A DNA stretch of 64,000 nt from Lysinibacillus fusiformis (GCF_003049525.1 NZ_PYWL01000015.1:1-64000), one strand, 5' to 3'; shown: positions 7,865 to 16,705, counted from the first letter of the stretch. Numbers and translations: made by a program. Notes: generated by a model not told the origin, from the letters alone.

Positions 7865-8833
7865 CTATATTTTTATTACTATTTTTCCCTGATGCTGACG
7901 ACTTTCCATCAGTTCATGAGCCTTCGGCATATCCTCTAATGAAAATTCTTTAGCAATAGGCACTTGAAAACTATCCTCTTTTAATAAAGTAAAAATATGT
8001 TGAGCAACCTGTTGTAACATTTCCGGTCTTAAGTCCCTAGTCGTACCAAGACTAAATCCTTTTACATTACGACAGCTACTATGTAAATTCGATGTTTTAA
8101 TAATTCCTGCCTTGCCTCCACTATTGCCGAATTGTACAAGTGTGCCATATGGTGCTAGGCAAGTTAAGCTTTCCTCTGTTATAGCTCCCGCAATGGAATC
8201 AAAGACAATATCGGCACCAAGACCTCCAGTAAAGCCTCTTACATGTTCACTAAATTGATCGTATGTAAGAACAAGATCTGCCCCAAGCTGATAAGCTATC
8301 GATGCCTTCTCCAAAGTACTTACAGTTCCAATAATTTGTTTAGCGCCTAGCTTTTTGGCCATTTGAATAAGCATTGTTCCTACCCCACCAGATGCAGCAT
8401 GAATTAATACCGAATCATTCTGACTAATAGGTGCTATCTGATGTGTTAAGATGTACGATAAAAACGATACAGTTGGCACAGCTGCTACCTTCTTTAGCGG
8501 TACATCATAGGGGACTTTAAAAACCAATTGTTCCTTTGCTACGACATACTCTGCATATGCACCATTTATCGGAAATGCAATGACCTGGTCCCCCTTCTGA
8601 AAATTGCTTTTCTCATTAAAAACCTCTTCTACAATACCAGCAACATCTAACCCAAGAATCATTGGAAAATTTCCTTTAGCCTTATTACCTGTACGGTTTT
8701 TAATATCTGCATAGTTCACACTCGTATAGATTGTACGTATTAGGATTTCTCCTGTAGAGATTGTAGGCTTTGGATATTCCGTATATGTTAATACATCAGA
8801 CGTACCAAATTCATTTATTACTATAGCCTTCAT
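7865..8833 (-). CDS. Zinc-independent quinone oxidoreductase-type MDR dehydrogenase
   Basis: 322 residues, start at 8833 behind AAGGAGG. The N-terminal GroES-like half (FPMILGLDVAGIVEEV) is followed by the nucleotide-binding AASGGVGTMLIQMAKKLGA (~145-163), with GxxGxxG consistent with NADPH binding. No catalytic zinc ligand set of Cys/His is visible, as in quinone reductases rather than alcohol dehydrogenases. It would reduce quinones or alpha,beta-unsaturated carbonyls in the cytoplasm. It is divergent from the hydrolase at 8898 and stands alone. Confidence 0.82.
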   Translation of the reverse strand: MKAIVINEFGTSDVLTYTEYPKPTISTGEILIRTIYTSVNYADIKNRTGNKAKGNFPMILGLDVAGIVEEVFNEKSNFQKGDQVIAFPINGAYAEYVVAKEQLVFKVPYDVPLKKVAAVPTVSFLSYILTHQIAPISQNDSVLIHAASGGVGTMLIQMAKKLGAKQIIGTVSTLEKASIAYQLGADLVLTYDQFSEHVRGFTGGLGADIVFDSIAGAITEESLTCLAPYGTLVQFGNSGGKAGIIKTSNLHSSCRNVKGFSLGTTRDLRPEMLQQVAQHIFTLLKEDSFQVPIAKEFSLEDMPKAHELMESRQHQGKIVIKI

Positions 8834-8897
8834 TTTTTTCTCCCTCCTTGTTATAGTCGAATTATAAACTAAATTTCCAAAGACTGGAGATATCTTT

Positions 8898-9539
8898 ATG
8901 AAAATTAAACCTAAGCAAGAGAATTGTAATGGAATGCCCTATGATTTTTTTGATCAAAACAGCAATAGCATATGCTTTATGTTATCTGGTACAGGCTATA
9001 GCTACGAAAAACCTGTTCTTTATTATTCACGATTACTACTGTTAGAGCTTGGATATGATGTTATCCAAATCAATTATTCGTTTGAACAACAACTGTTTGA
9101 GCAGGAACCACAGGCCATTTCAAATATGGTCTATAGCGTTGTCAATCCTATTGTAGAACATTGCTTAAGAACAAAGCCTTATACAAATGCCGTTTATATA
9201 GGCAAATCATTAGGCACCTTACCTATAATAGATTTTTATATGCAACAGTCGTCTTTAATACCTACTCGATATATACTCTTAACACCTCTATTGTCACTAG
9301 ACCATACAATGGCTAATCTATTAGATAAACAAGCATTTTTGGCGATTGGCACAGCAGATCCACATTTTTCACAGAAAAAAATAGCTCAACTTACTACTCT
9401 CGATCTCGCTGTTTTTGATGGTCTTAATCATTCCCTTGAGGATGCTTCCAATATGATTCATACTATCCAGTTTTGCGAGTCGCTTTTCATGCAACTGAAA
9501 GCTTACATTCAAAAAAATGGACCATCTATTTCAATGTAG
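8898..9539 (+). CDS. Alpha/beta hydrolase-like protein
   Basis: 213 residues. NAVYIGKSLGTLPIIDFYM (~96-114) carries a nucleophile elbow G-K-S-L-G, GTADPHF (~152-158) offers an acidic residue and LNHSLED (~175-181) a histidine, in the order of an alpha/beta hydrolase triad. The closest family I recall is small uncharacterised alpha/beta hydrolases of Bacilli. It lies directly upstream of the T-box leader but has its own reading frame end about 40 bases before that RNA begins. Substrate unknown. Confidence 0.6.
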   Translation: MKIKPKQENCNGMPYDFFDQNSNSICFMLSGTGYSYEKPVLYYSRLLLLELGYDVIQINYSFEQQLFEQEPQAISNMVYSVVNPIVEHCLRTKPYTNAVYIGKSLGTLPIIDFYMQQSSLIPTRYILLTPLLSLDHTMANLLDKQAFLAIGTADPHFSQKKIAQLTTLDLAVFDGLNHSLEDASNMIHTIQFCESLFMQLKAYIQKNGPSISM

Positions 9540-9542
9540 CGC

Positions 9543-9572
9543 TTTACCAAAATTATCTATATATGCTACACT
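9543..9572 (+). promoter_or_regulatory. Possible promoter of the T-box transcript
   Basis: TTTACC (9543-9548) and TACACT (9567-9572) are separated by 18 bases and sit just before the T-box stem I. This is a weak sigma-A match chosen by position. Confidence 0.3.
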
Positions 9573-9580
9573 ATCCAAAA

Positions 9581-9807
9581 TACAGTGAAGAGAAGAGTAA
9601 ATAAGGCTGTTCTTCCCAGAGAGCTCCGGTTGCTGAAAACGAGCAAGAACTAATTATTGAAACAAGCCTCAGAGTTGCGCATTGGATTTCTATTAGAATG
9701 ATGGTGCGACGGGTACTCCCGTTATAGAGTTACAGTATAAGCATTCATTCATGCCGTACTGAAAAGGCTATTATGGCAACATACTAGTGAACTAGGGTGG
9801 CACCACG
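9581..9807 (+). ncRNA. T-box riboswitch leader
   Basis: The canonical T-box AGGGTGGCACCACG is at 9794-9807. Upstream, stem I shows the loop E strand AGTA (9596-9599), the distal CAGAGAGCTCCGGTTGCTG segment (9618-9636 approx.) and the specifier strand. The arms AATA/TATT and GTTCTT/AAGAAC pair and place GAA-ACA-A (9659-9665) in the specifier loop, which reads threonine (ACA, 9662-9664). Reading one base earlier gives AAC (asparagine). The T-box UGGC would pair with a tRNA ending GCCA, which fits Asn, Ser, Asp or Trp tRNAs better than Thr. The RNA leads into the MFS transporter at 9903. Confidence 0.9.
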
Positions 9808-9830
9808 TGAGCATAAATTCTTCCGTCTCG

Positions 9831-9866
9831 TCCCTAAGACTACTGTCTTGGGGGTGGGATTTTTTA
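9831..9866 (+). terminator. T-box terminator
   Basis: TCCCTAAGAC and GTCTTGGGGG form the stem around TACT, followed by a T run at 9860-9865. It is the default OFF structure of the T-box, competing with the antiterminator that includes the T-box sequence at 9794-9807. Confidence 0.85.
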
Positions 9867-9902
9867 TTTTGCAAGATCACTTTTGCTGAAGGAGGAATTT
9901 AT

Positions 9903-11144
9903 ATGAAAAAATCTTTAAAATCGTGGCGCTATCCAATTATCCTTTTAAGTAGTATTGGTATTTCTAGTATCGGTGAATGGATTTATTTTATTGCTTTGAA
10001 CCTTACTGTACTCAATCTGACGGAATCAGCACTTGCTGTTTCTGGCTTGTATATTGTAAGGGCCCTCTCCACATTGTTTACTAATTTTTGGTCTGGTAGT
10101 TTAATAGACCGCTTTAATAAAAAACACCTGATGATTCTATTGAATCTTTGCCGGTCCATATTGATTGTCGCACTTCCCAGCTTTTCGAGCATAGGATGGA
10201 TTTATATTTTAGTCTTTATCATTACAGCTACTAGTTCTATGTATCATCCTACCTCTATAACTTATATCACTAAATTGATACCGATAGAGCAAAGAAAACG
10301 CTTTAACTCATTACGTAGTTTGCTTGATTCTGGGGCCTTCCTAACAGGTCCAGCTATAGCAGGCTTTCTATTTACAATAGGCACACCGAATATGGCTATA
10401 TACTTAAATGCTATTGCTTTATTTTTATCTGCCTGCATAACTATAAAGATGCCAGACGTTGAAGGACATGTACAATTAGGCTTTGCTCATCGTACAGAAA
10501 ATGCAACACTTTATAAAATATGGCTCCATGATTGGAAATTGGTCATCCATTTTAGCTTAAAAAATGCCTATGTGATGGCAGTCTATTTATTATTTAGTGC
10601 TACCATTGTATTGATGACAGCGACTGATTCTTTAGAGGCTGCTTTTGCCACTCAAGTACTTGCTTTATCAGAGGGAGAATATGGGGTTTTAGTCAGTATT
10701 GCAGGTGTCGGTGTATTAATTGGCTCTCTAACCAATTCAGCCTTTGTTGAAAAAACCTCTACTGCTTGGTTAATCGGCATGGGGTCTATAATGACGGCCT
10801 TCGGTTATTTACTGTTTACTTCTTCCTATACTTTTTTTATGGCAGCTTTAGGTTGCTTTCTCTTATCATTCGCAACAGCTTTTGCGAATACAGGTTTCTA
10901 TACTTTTTACCAAAATAATATCCCTGCTGAAAGCATGGGACGTATAGGGAGTATTTATGGTTTTTTTGAAGCCCTTTTCATCATAATTCTGACTGCTGCA
11001 TTTGGAATGACTGCTGAATTTATTTCTATACGATTTGTTATAGTAAGTGCCTCATTTGTCATGGTGATGGTAGCTTTCATTTTATTTATTTTAACGATAC
11101 GCCCGTCTAAAGCGACTTTGTATCAAAGTACTTCTCCTAGGTAA
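9903..11144 (+). CDS. MFS transporter under T-box control
   Basis: 413 residues from ATG at 9903, which has AAGGAGG seven to eight bases upstream; the longer in-frame reading from 9807 runs through the terminator and is rejected. About twelve membrane segments are visible, with an N-terminal GEWIYFIALNLTVLNLT and SLIDRFNKKHLM (motif A-like loop between helices 2 and 3, ~60-75). It resembles the MFS_3/MefA-EntS type exporters. Because the T-box responds to an uncharged tRNA, the carrier probably moves an amino acid or a related compound across the membrane, but import versus export cannot be decided. Confidence 0.82.
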   Translation: MKKSLKSWRYPIILLSSIGISSIGEWIYFIALNLTVLNLTESALAVSGLYIVRALSTLFTNFWSGSLIDRFNKKHLMILLNLCRSILIVALPSFSSIGWIYILVFIITATSSMYHPTSITYITKLIPIEQRKRFNSLRSLLDSGAFLTGPAIAGFLFTIGTPNMAIYLNAIALFLSACITIKMPDVEGHVQLGFAHRTENATLYKIWLHDWKLVIHFSLKNAYVMAVYLLFSATIVLMTATDSLEAAFATQVLALSEGEYGVLVSIAGVGVLIGSLTNSAFVEKTSTAWLIGMGSIMTAFGYLLFTSSYTFFMAALGCFLLSFATAFANTGFYTFYQNNIPAESMGRIGSIYGFFEALFIIILTAAFGMTAEFISIRFVIVSASFVMVMVAFILFILTIRPSKATLYQSTSPR

Positions 11145-11151
11145 ACAAAAA

Positions 11152-11187
11152 AAATAGGGCTTTTCCTTACGTGGAAAAGACCTATTT
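11152..11187. terminator. Bidirectional terminator
   Basis: AAATAGG(G)CTTTTCC and GGAAAAG(A)CCTATTT pair around TTACGT. The A run to the left and T-rich right arm serve both the MFS gene and the converging IclR gene, whose stop codon overlaps the right arm. Confidence 0.7.
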
Positions 11188-11914
11188 ACATATGACCTAG
11201 CTCTTGTGAAAGTAGGTGAGCAGCTCTTGTGACTTCCTTTGCAATACTTTCTAATTTTTCAGTATCTGTATCATACTCAAAACACTCTGCGCTAATAGCT
11301 GCAATTGGTTCTTTATTTAAATCAAAAACAGGTGCCGCCACCGATACTGTTCCCTTTGTTTTTTCTCCATAGCTAATGGAGTATCCCTTATCTTTGATGA
11401 CATTTAATTGTTCCATTAACTCTATTTTTTCAAGATCATTTATATTTTTTAGAAAGCCTGCATGCATTTCCTTCTCTGAGAATGCAAGTAATACCTTATT
11501 CGCTGCTCCAATCGGATAGGGGATTTTTTCACCTATCATATCAATGATACGTACATTTTTTGGGCTATCTACACGATCAATAATAATAGAATTATTTAGT
11601 TTTGGAATATTTAAATATGTTGTTTCCCGCACATTAATGGCAAGCTCTTCTAATAAAGGATGGGCTTTTTCTCGGATATTTGTATGGTGGTACATTTTCA
11701 TGCCGAGCTGTAACCATGTATACCCTAAACGAAATTCCTTTTTTTCCTCATTTCTTTCTACTAAATCAAAGTTTTCTAATGTATACAATAAACGATAAAT
11801 TGTACTGCTAGGTAAGTCTGTTTCATTATATATATCTTGAACAGAAAAGAATCGTTTAGGATTCTTGGCTAGTACATGAATAATCATCATTGCTCTTTCA
11901 ATGGATTGAATCAT
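11186..11914 (-). CDS. IclR family transcriptional regulator
   Basis: 242 residues, start at 11914 behind AAGGAGG. Residues ~1-65 hold the winged helix (FFSVQDIYNETDLPSSTIYRLLYTLENFDLV). The rest is an IclR effector domain (LNIPKLNNSIIIDRV, IPYPIGAANKVLLAF, GYSISYGEKTKGTVSVAAPVFD). IclR proteins bind a small metabolite and repress or activate adjacent catabolic genes. It is divergent from the RocB-like peptidase, and a near-perfect TCCxCAATGxGGA palindrome lies just downstream of the peptidase promoter, so repression of that gene is likely. Confidence 0.88.
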   Translation of the reverse strand: MIQSIERAMMIIHVLAKNPKRFFSVQDIYNETDLPSSTIYRLLYTLENFDLVERNEEKKEFRLGYTWLQLGMKMYHHTNIREKAHPLLEELAINVRETTYLNIPKLNNSIIIDRVDSPKNVRIIDMIGEKIPYPIGAANKVLLAFSEKEMHAGFLKNINDLEKIELMEQLNVIKDKGYSISYGEKTKGTVSVAAPVFDLNKEPIAAISAECFEYDTDTEKLESIAKEVTRAAHLLSQELGHM

Positions 11915-12017
11915 TGCTCATCCTCCTTTTATTCATTTTAACGAATTTTTACTCATTTATATAGACTTGCAACCGAATAAATTAATAAAAAGAAACAGAA
12001 TTTTATAAAAATGAAAA

Positions 12018-12046
12018 TTGACGTTTACGATTTTTTCTTATATGAT
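12018..12046 (+). promoter_or_regulatory. Sigma-A type promoter of the RocB-like gene
   Basis: TTGACG (12018-12023) and TATGAT (12041-12046) are separated by exactly 17 bases. The leader to the start codon at 12153 is about 100 bases and contains the palindrome at 12056-12068. Confidence 0.6.
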
Positions 12047-12055
12047 GAATTATAT

Positions 12056-12068
12056 TCCACAATGCGGA
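12056..12068. promoter_or_regulatory. Candidate IclR operator
   Basis: TCCACAATGCGGA is a 13-base palindrome with one mismatched pair. It begins ten bases after the -10 box, so it overlaps the expected transcription start. Form and position fit IclR-family operators, which are often TTCC..GGAA-like palindromes. Confidence 0.5.
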
Positions 12069-12152
12069 TTTATTTTCATATAACGAAACAATTAAGTAAA
12101 TATAGTTGCTATTTTGAATGATATCTAATCGAACAAAAAAGGAGCAATATAC

Positions 12153-13814
12153 ATGTATTCACAACTAAGACAGTTACCCATCGCAAAGCAAATTGAAGAG
12201 CTTACAAATGAGTTAGTAACTATTAATAGTATTAATGGTACTCAAGGTGAAGGGAAAATTATCGAGTATATCTATGAGAAAATGAAGGAATTCCCTTACT
12301 ATCAAGAAAACCCTGCATTTCTTTGGACTTTAAACGTAAAACAGGACCCCATTGGCCGAAAAAATCTTTTTGCCTTCGTAAAAAGTCTTCATGCAACAAA
12401 AAAGACAATTATTTATCACGCTCATTTAGATACAGTGGATATAGAAGATTATGGTCATTTAAAAGAGTTTGCTTTTTCTCCTACCAAGCTTGAGGATTTC
12501 TTTAAAACCTATGAAGGAAATACGGATGTACAGAAGGATGCTCAAAGTGGCGACTGGATGTTTGGGCGTGGAGCTGTAGATATGAAAAGCGGAGCTGCAG
12601 TCCATATTGCCAATATTCAATATTTCACCAATCATCTTCATGAATTAGAAGGAAATATATTACTTATTTTAAACGGTGGCGAAGAAGCAGAGCATAATGG
12701 AATTATTGATGCATTAGATGAGCTTAATCGTTTAAAAATGGAACAAGCACTAGATTTTCTAATGGCGATTAATACTGACTTTACAACTCCTTTATATGGT
12801 GAAGATCCTCACCGTTATATTTATACTGGTGTTGCAGGAAAGTTACTACCCTCCTTCCACATTTATGGGCGGGAAGTACATGTGGGAGATACATTAAGTG
12901 GTATCGATCCCAATTATGTGGCAGCTAAAATAACAGAGCATATTCATAATAATTTAGCATTAACGGAGGCAATTGCAGGAGAAACTATCCTTCCACCTAC
13001 ATGCTTATACCAACGTGACACCAAAGAATCCTATACGGTACAAACGGCGTCTACTAGCCACATTTATTTTAACTATTTTTTATATGAAGAGTCACCAGAT
13101 CATGTTGTTAAGAAACTTAAGTCTGTCGCACAACAGGCATGTCTTGAGGCAGAACAATATTTACAGCTTCAGTATGAGAAATATATTGAACGCTCCAACG
13201 TACCTAAGCGTTCATTATCATGGCATATAGAGGTTGTTACTTATGATGAGCTTATTGTTTATTTAAACGGAAAGGGTATTCAAACCGAGCCTATTATTGC
13301 TGATGTCTTGAGAAAAAATGCAGGCAAGGAATTACGCCAACAGTCGTTTGCAATCGTTGATGCCATGCAAAAGGCAGATCCAGAGCATAAGCCTCGAGTT
13401 GTGCTATTCTTTGCACCACCATTCCTACCCCATAATTATTTAAAGGAAAATGTGGTAAGAGATCAGTTATTAAAGCAGACCATATCACAAGTCGTTGATG
13501 AGGTAGCGTATGAAACAGGCGAAGTATTTCAAGTTAAGCGCTTTTTCCCTTACTTAGCGGATGGAAGCTTCTTATCTATTCATTCTACCCAAGAGGAACT
13601 TCAAGAGTTGCTCAATAACTTCCCAAAATGGGATACACTCTATCCCCTACCATTTGAGAAAATAAAGGAAATGAATATCCCTTCTGTTACTATGGGTGTA
13701 TACGGAAAAGATGGACACAAATGGACTGAGAGAGTTTATAAGCCTTATTCCTTCGGCGTGCTACCAAAGCTAATACAGAAAGCTACAAAAGAAATATTCA
13801 AATCCAAACTTTAG
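12153..13814 (+). CDS. rocB: M20 family peptidase, RocB-like
   Basis: 553 residues, close to the roughly 566 of Bacillus subtilis RocB. ATG at 12153 follows AAGGAGC. The metal and catalytic signature of M20 enzymes is visible: IIYHAHLDTVDIEDYG (~89-104, metal His and Asp), DWMFGRGAVDMKSG (~135-148, metal Asp) and NGGEEAEHNG (~173-182, catalytic and metal Glu). RocB is induced with arginine catabolism in B. subtilis, but its reaction is not firmly known. No other roc genes are adjacent, and control here appears to be by the divergent IclR protein rather than RocR. Confidence 0.75.
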   Translation: MYSQLRQLPIAKQIEELTNELVTINSINGTQGEGKIIEYIYEKMKEFPYYQENPAFLWTLNVKQDPIGRKNLFAFVKSLHATKKTIIYHAHLDTVDIEDYGHLKEFAFSPTKLEDFFKTYEGNTDVQKDAQSGDWMFGRGAVDMKSGAAVHIANIQYFTNHLHELEGNILLILNGGEEAEHNGIIDALDELNRLKMEQALDFLMAINTDFTTPLYGEDPHRYIYTGVAGKLLPSFHIYGREVHVGDTLSGIDPNYVAAKITEHIHNNLALTEAIAGETILPPTCLYQRDTKESYTVQTASTSHIYFNYFLYEESPDHVVKKLKSVAQQACLEAEQYLQLQYEKYIERSNVPKRSLSWHIEVVTYDELIVYLNGKGIQTEPIIADVLRKNAGKELRQQSFAIVDAMQKADPEHKPRVVLFFAPPFLPHNYLKENVVRDQLLKQTISQVVDEVAYETGEVFQVKRFFPYLADGSFLSIHSTQEELQELLNNFPKWDTLYPLPFEKIKEMNIPSVTMGVYGKDGHKWTERVYKPYSFGVLPKLIQKATKEIFKSKL

Positions 13815-13819
13815 TATCG

Positions 13820-13860
13820 AAAAAGCACCATTCTAATCATTTTTAGAACGGTGCTTTTTT
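13820..13860. terminator. Terminator after the RocB-like gene
   Basis: AAAAGCACC.TTCTAA and TTAGAA.GGTGCTTTT pair around a short loop with a T run to the right and an A run to the left. It can serve both the peptidase and the converging chemoreceptor gene. Confidence 0.8.
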
Positions 13861-13881
13861 ATGTATCAAGTAAAACTATAG

Positions 13882-14835
13882 TTAAATTGAATGAGGGAAA
13901 CCCTTCACCTTTTCAACTGCTTCTAGTAATTTTTTTGTGACCATATCTGATTCATCAATATGGTCAGTTAAAACTTTATTTGTTTCATCAAAAAGTACTG
14001 TCGTTGTTTTAAATTTACTCATGACATCTTCAGTCGAAATTTTTTGGCTATCTATATAGTGAAGTAATTCCTTCACTTCACCTTGGACATTCATAATGAT
14101 TTGGAGTAATACGTTAATTTGCTCAGACGTATCCGTGCTCTTTTGAAGTCCCTCTGTCACCAGTTGCATATTATTTTTATTATCCTCATATGCCTCAGAT
14201 ATTTGATCCTCAATTTTTTTCGTAAGATTCACAATATCCTCTGTACTTGATTTGGTATTTTCAGCAAGCTTTCGTACTTCTTCTGCAACGACTGAAAACC
14301 CTTTGCCATGCTCCCCTGCTCTCGCTGCTTCAATAGATGCATTTAATGCTAGTAAATTGGTTTGATTAGAAATCTCACTGATGACTTTGACGATATCTGT
14401 TATTTGCTTTGAACGTTCACTTAAATGGTTCATACTATTTGTTGTTTTTCTTGATTGCTCACCAAGCTCATCAATAACATGCTGAACTTCTTTTACAGCT
14501 TGTTTACTATCAATCGATAAAGAAACCATTTCATCTGATGAAAGAATTAAAGAGTTTCCTTTTTCTAGAGCATGGCCAGATATGATATTGGATTCAATGG
14601 TGCTGTTTTCTACTATTTTAAACTCGTTTAAAATAGTAGTAACCATTTCACCCAAAATGACATGTTGATGATTAACTATATCGTGCTGTCCAATCGTCGA
14701 AATTAATTCCTTATGTAATTCATTGAGAAAAATTTGAAATTCATGGTCCTTCTTATCTAGCTTTGCATTCAACTCATCAATTTTATCCTTAAATTGCTCT
14801 ATATCTTCTCTTTTTGATTGAAATATCGTTAACAC
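13882..14835 (-). CDS. Soluble methyl-accepting chemotaxis-type signalling protein
   Basis: 317 residues, GTG start with GGAGTGA upstream. There is no membrane segment or signal peptide. The N-terminal ~60 residues form a charged coiled coil, and the rest is an MCP signalling hairpin with the conserved tip ISNQTNLLALNASIEAARAGEHGKGFSVVA (about 170-198; written here in part). It resembles cytoplasmic receptors such as YfmS of B. subtilis. It would interact with CheA/CheW in the cytoplasm, with an unknown ligand. It stands alone between two terminators. Confidence 0.88.
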   Translation of the reverse strand: MLTIFQSKREDIEQFKDKIDELNAKLDKKDHEFQIFLNELHKELISTIGQHDIVNHQHVILGEMVTTILNEFKIVENSTIESNIISGHALEKGNSLILSSDEMVSLSIDSKQAVKEVQHVIDELGEQSRKTTNSMNHLSERSKQITDIVKVISEISNQTNLLALNASIEAARAGEHGKGFSVVAEEVRKLAENTKSSTEDIVNLTKKIEDQISEAYEDNKNNMQLVTEGLQKSTDTSEQINVLLQIIMNVQGEVKELLHYIDSQKISTEDVMSKFKTTTVLFDETNKVLTDHIDESDMVTKKLLEAVEKVKGFPHSI

Positions 14836-14920
14836 ATGTCATCACTCCAGTAACTAGATTTGTATTAATTTTACTCTCTTTGAAGTAATTAATAAACAAA
14901 TATCGTAAGAGCAAACTTTC

Positions 14921-14957
14921 CATAAAAAAGTCCCACCTCCTAATGGAAGTGGGATAA
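14921..14957 (-). terminator. Terminator of the yjlC-ndh operon
   Basis: On the minus strand ATCCCAC.TCC and GGA..GTGGGAC pair around ATTA and are followed by six T residues. It lies 7-40 bases beyond the ndh stop. Confidence 0.8.
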
Positions 14958-14963
14958 TAATTT

Positions 14964-16148
14964 TTAGTAAGCTAAACCGAATAGAGCTTTAATATGTGTT
15001 AAATAACGAATATTTGAAGCTTCTTTCATTAATGTTGCAGGAAGACCTTTAAGTTCTGTGTTGCTTGCACCAATTGTAGCAACCGCATCTTTACGGCCAA
15101 GGCTTGCAAGTGTACCAGAGTTCACTGCAGAGAATGTTTTCATCTCTTGATTTTTATATTGTGCAAAGACGTTATAACCAGCAAGCTCACCCATTTGCCA
15201 CGCAACTTGCGCAGTTGGTGCGTAAAGTGGACGACCACCATCAGCTGGTAATGCTACAGATGCGTCACCAATAACAAATACATCTTCGTGAGATGTAGAT
15301 TGTAGGAATTCATTAATTGTTGCTTTACCGCGATCAGCTGCAAGGCCTGATTCACCTACTAGTGGAAGTGGTGCTACCCCACCTGTCCATACAAGTGTGT
15401 TTGCAATAATTGGTTCACGGTCTTTTAGAGAAATAACGTTGCCGTCAACACCAGTTACAGGTGTTCCAGTAATAAATTCTACACCGCGTTTTGTTAAGCT
15501 TTCAGTAGCTCGTTGGATAAGTGTATCCGGAAGTACTGGTAAGATTTTTGGACCAGCTTCAACAAGTTTAATTTTAAGATCCGCAAAGTTAACACCGTGT
15601 TTTGCAGCGATTTTCGGGAAGTTGTCCACGATTTCACCAACAAGCTCAACACCTGTTAAACCGCCACCACCGATAACAATTGTTGCATCTGCTTCATCTT
15701 TAGATTGTGCATATGCTTTAATGCGATCTTCGATATGTTTGTTAATTTTATTGGCATCATTTACTGATTTAAGAACCATTGAGTTTTCTTCTAATCCAGG
15801 GATACCGAAGAAACCAGTTTGGCTTCCTAAAGATACTACAAGCGTATCGTACGTTAATGTATAGCCATTATCTAAATCCACTTTTTTATTATCTACATTG
15901 AATTTCGTTACTTTTGCAATGTGTAGATCGATGTCTAAACCTTTAAAGATTTTTTTAAGTGGTAATGCAACAGCACCCTCTGCAATTGTACCACCTGCTA
16001 AACGGTGAAGTTCAGTGATAATTTGGTGTGTTGGGAATTGGTTTACTACAGTAATTTTAGCTTCATCAGCTGATAGATACTTACGTGCTGTTAATGCAGT
16101 TAAAACGCCAGCGTAACCTGCACCTAAGATGACGATTTCTTTTGACAT
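14964..16148 (-). CDS. ndh: Type II NADH dehydrogenase
   Basis: 394 residues with GGAGGATT upstream. Two dinucleotide folds are visible: IVILGAGYAGVLTAL (FAD, ~5-19) and TIVIGGGGLTGVELVGE (NADH, ~155-171), plus the later VFVIGDASVALP (~290-301) that contacts FAD. Size and sequence match B. subtilis YjlD/Ndh, the non-proton-pumping enzyme that passes electrons from NADH to menaquinone at the inner membrane face. It is preceded by yjlC, as in B. subtilis, where the pair is a Rex target. No convincing Rex palindrome was found by eye here; instead there is a leader with an ORF and terminator. Confidence 0.93.
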   Translation of the reverse strand: MSKEIVILGAGYAGVLTALTARKYLSADEAKITVVNQFPTHQIITELHRLAGGTIAEGAVALPLKKIFKGLDIDLHIAKVTKFNVDNKKVDLDNGYTLTYDTLVVSLGSQTGFFGIPGLEENSMVLKSVNDANKINKHIEDRIKAYAQSKDEADATIVIGGGGLTGVELVGEIVDNFPKIAAKHGVNFADLKIKLVEAGPKILPVLPDTLIQRATESLTKRGVEFITGTPVTGVDGNVISLKDREPIIANTLVWTGGVAPLPLVGESGLAADRGKATINEFLQSTSHEDVFVIGDASVALPADGGRPLYAPTAQVAWQMGELAGYNVFAQYKNQEMKTFSAVNSGTLASLGRKDAVATIGASNTELKGLPATLMKEASNIRYLTHIKALFGLAY

Positions 16149-16193
16149 GATTAATTAATCCTCCGTCCTTACGAATTGAATTTACCTTAAGTC

Positions 16194-16622
16194 TTATTTA
16201 GCTTTGCGTTCTGAGCTTACTTGTAAGAAAGCATTAACAAAACGGAATACATTTTGAACTTGAGGGTCTTTTAACATTTTCACAAGACCGAATAAACCAA
16301 TTACTTCGTGGCTTTCAGATGCTCGGTCTTTCGCTTCAATTGCAGTTGCTGCTAGGTTTTTCGCAGAGCCTACTACAGGTCCAGCGATTTCTGTTACTGC
16401 ACCAACAGTATCATTTTTGAGCACTTCATCTGTTGCAACAGCTTGAGCAAACTCGTATGATTTCGTTAATAAAGTCATCATTTCAGTTAACTTTGGTAAT
16501 TGCTCAACTAAAGTTGTAAGTGATTCTTGAACTTCAGGTTTTAGTAATTGATCTAGTACATCTAATTGCTCTTTACTCACAGTTACTTGTTCAGCCTGTG
16601 TTTGGTTATTCGTTTCTGACAT
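16194..16622 (-). CDS. yjlC: DUF1641 protein YjlC
   Basis: 142 residues, start at 16622 behind AAAGGAGAG. The DUF1641 pattern is present: a repeated amphipathic N-terminal part (EQLDVLDQLLKPEVQESL) and the C-terminal GLFGLVKMLKDPQVQNVFRF (~105-124). Its role is unknown, but it is regularly linked to ndh, 45 bases downstream here. It is probably an accessory or assembly factor for the dehydrogenase or a related membrane activity. It is read from a long leader (about 220 bases). Confidence 0.85.
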   Translation of the reverse strand: MSETNNQTQAEQVTVSKEQLDVLDQLLKPEVQESLTTLVEQLPKLTEMMTLLTKSYEFAQAVATDEVLKNDTVGAVTEIAGPVVGSAKNLAATAIEAKDRASESHEVIGLFGLVKMLKDPQVQNVFRFVNAFLQVSSERKAK

Positions 16623-16672
16623 TTTGAACTCTCCTTTGCCATCACTAGTACTATTTTTTATTGCTTACATGT

Positions 16673-16704
16673 AAAAAAGACCATTAAGGTAAAACTTAAC
16701 AGTC
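16673..16704 (-). terminator. Terminator inside the yjlC-ndh leader
   Basis: On the minus strand GACTGTTAAG and CTTAATGGTC pair (two G.T pairs) around TTTTAC, followed by six T residues at 16678-16673. It lies 50 bases before the yjlC start codon and one base after the stop of the small leader ORF, so it can attenuate the operon. Confidence 0.7.
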
Positions 16705-16705
16705 G

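Noticed and set aside
9661..9663. AAC as the only T-box specifier
   Set aside because: Not accepted outright because the loop E geometry and the pairing AATA/TATT favour ACA one base later; kept as an alternative in the finding.
15397..15864. 155-codon open frame antisense to ndh
   Set aside because: It lies wholly inside the clear ndh gene, has low-complexity Ser/Thr/Ile-rich content typical of a shadow frame, and has no ribosome site.
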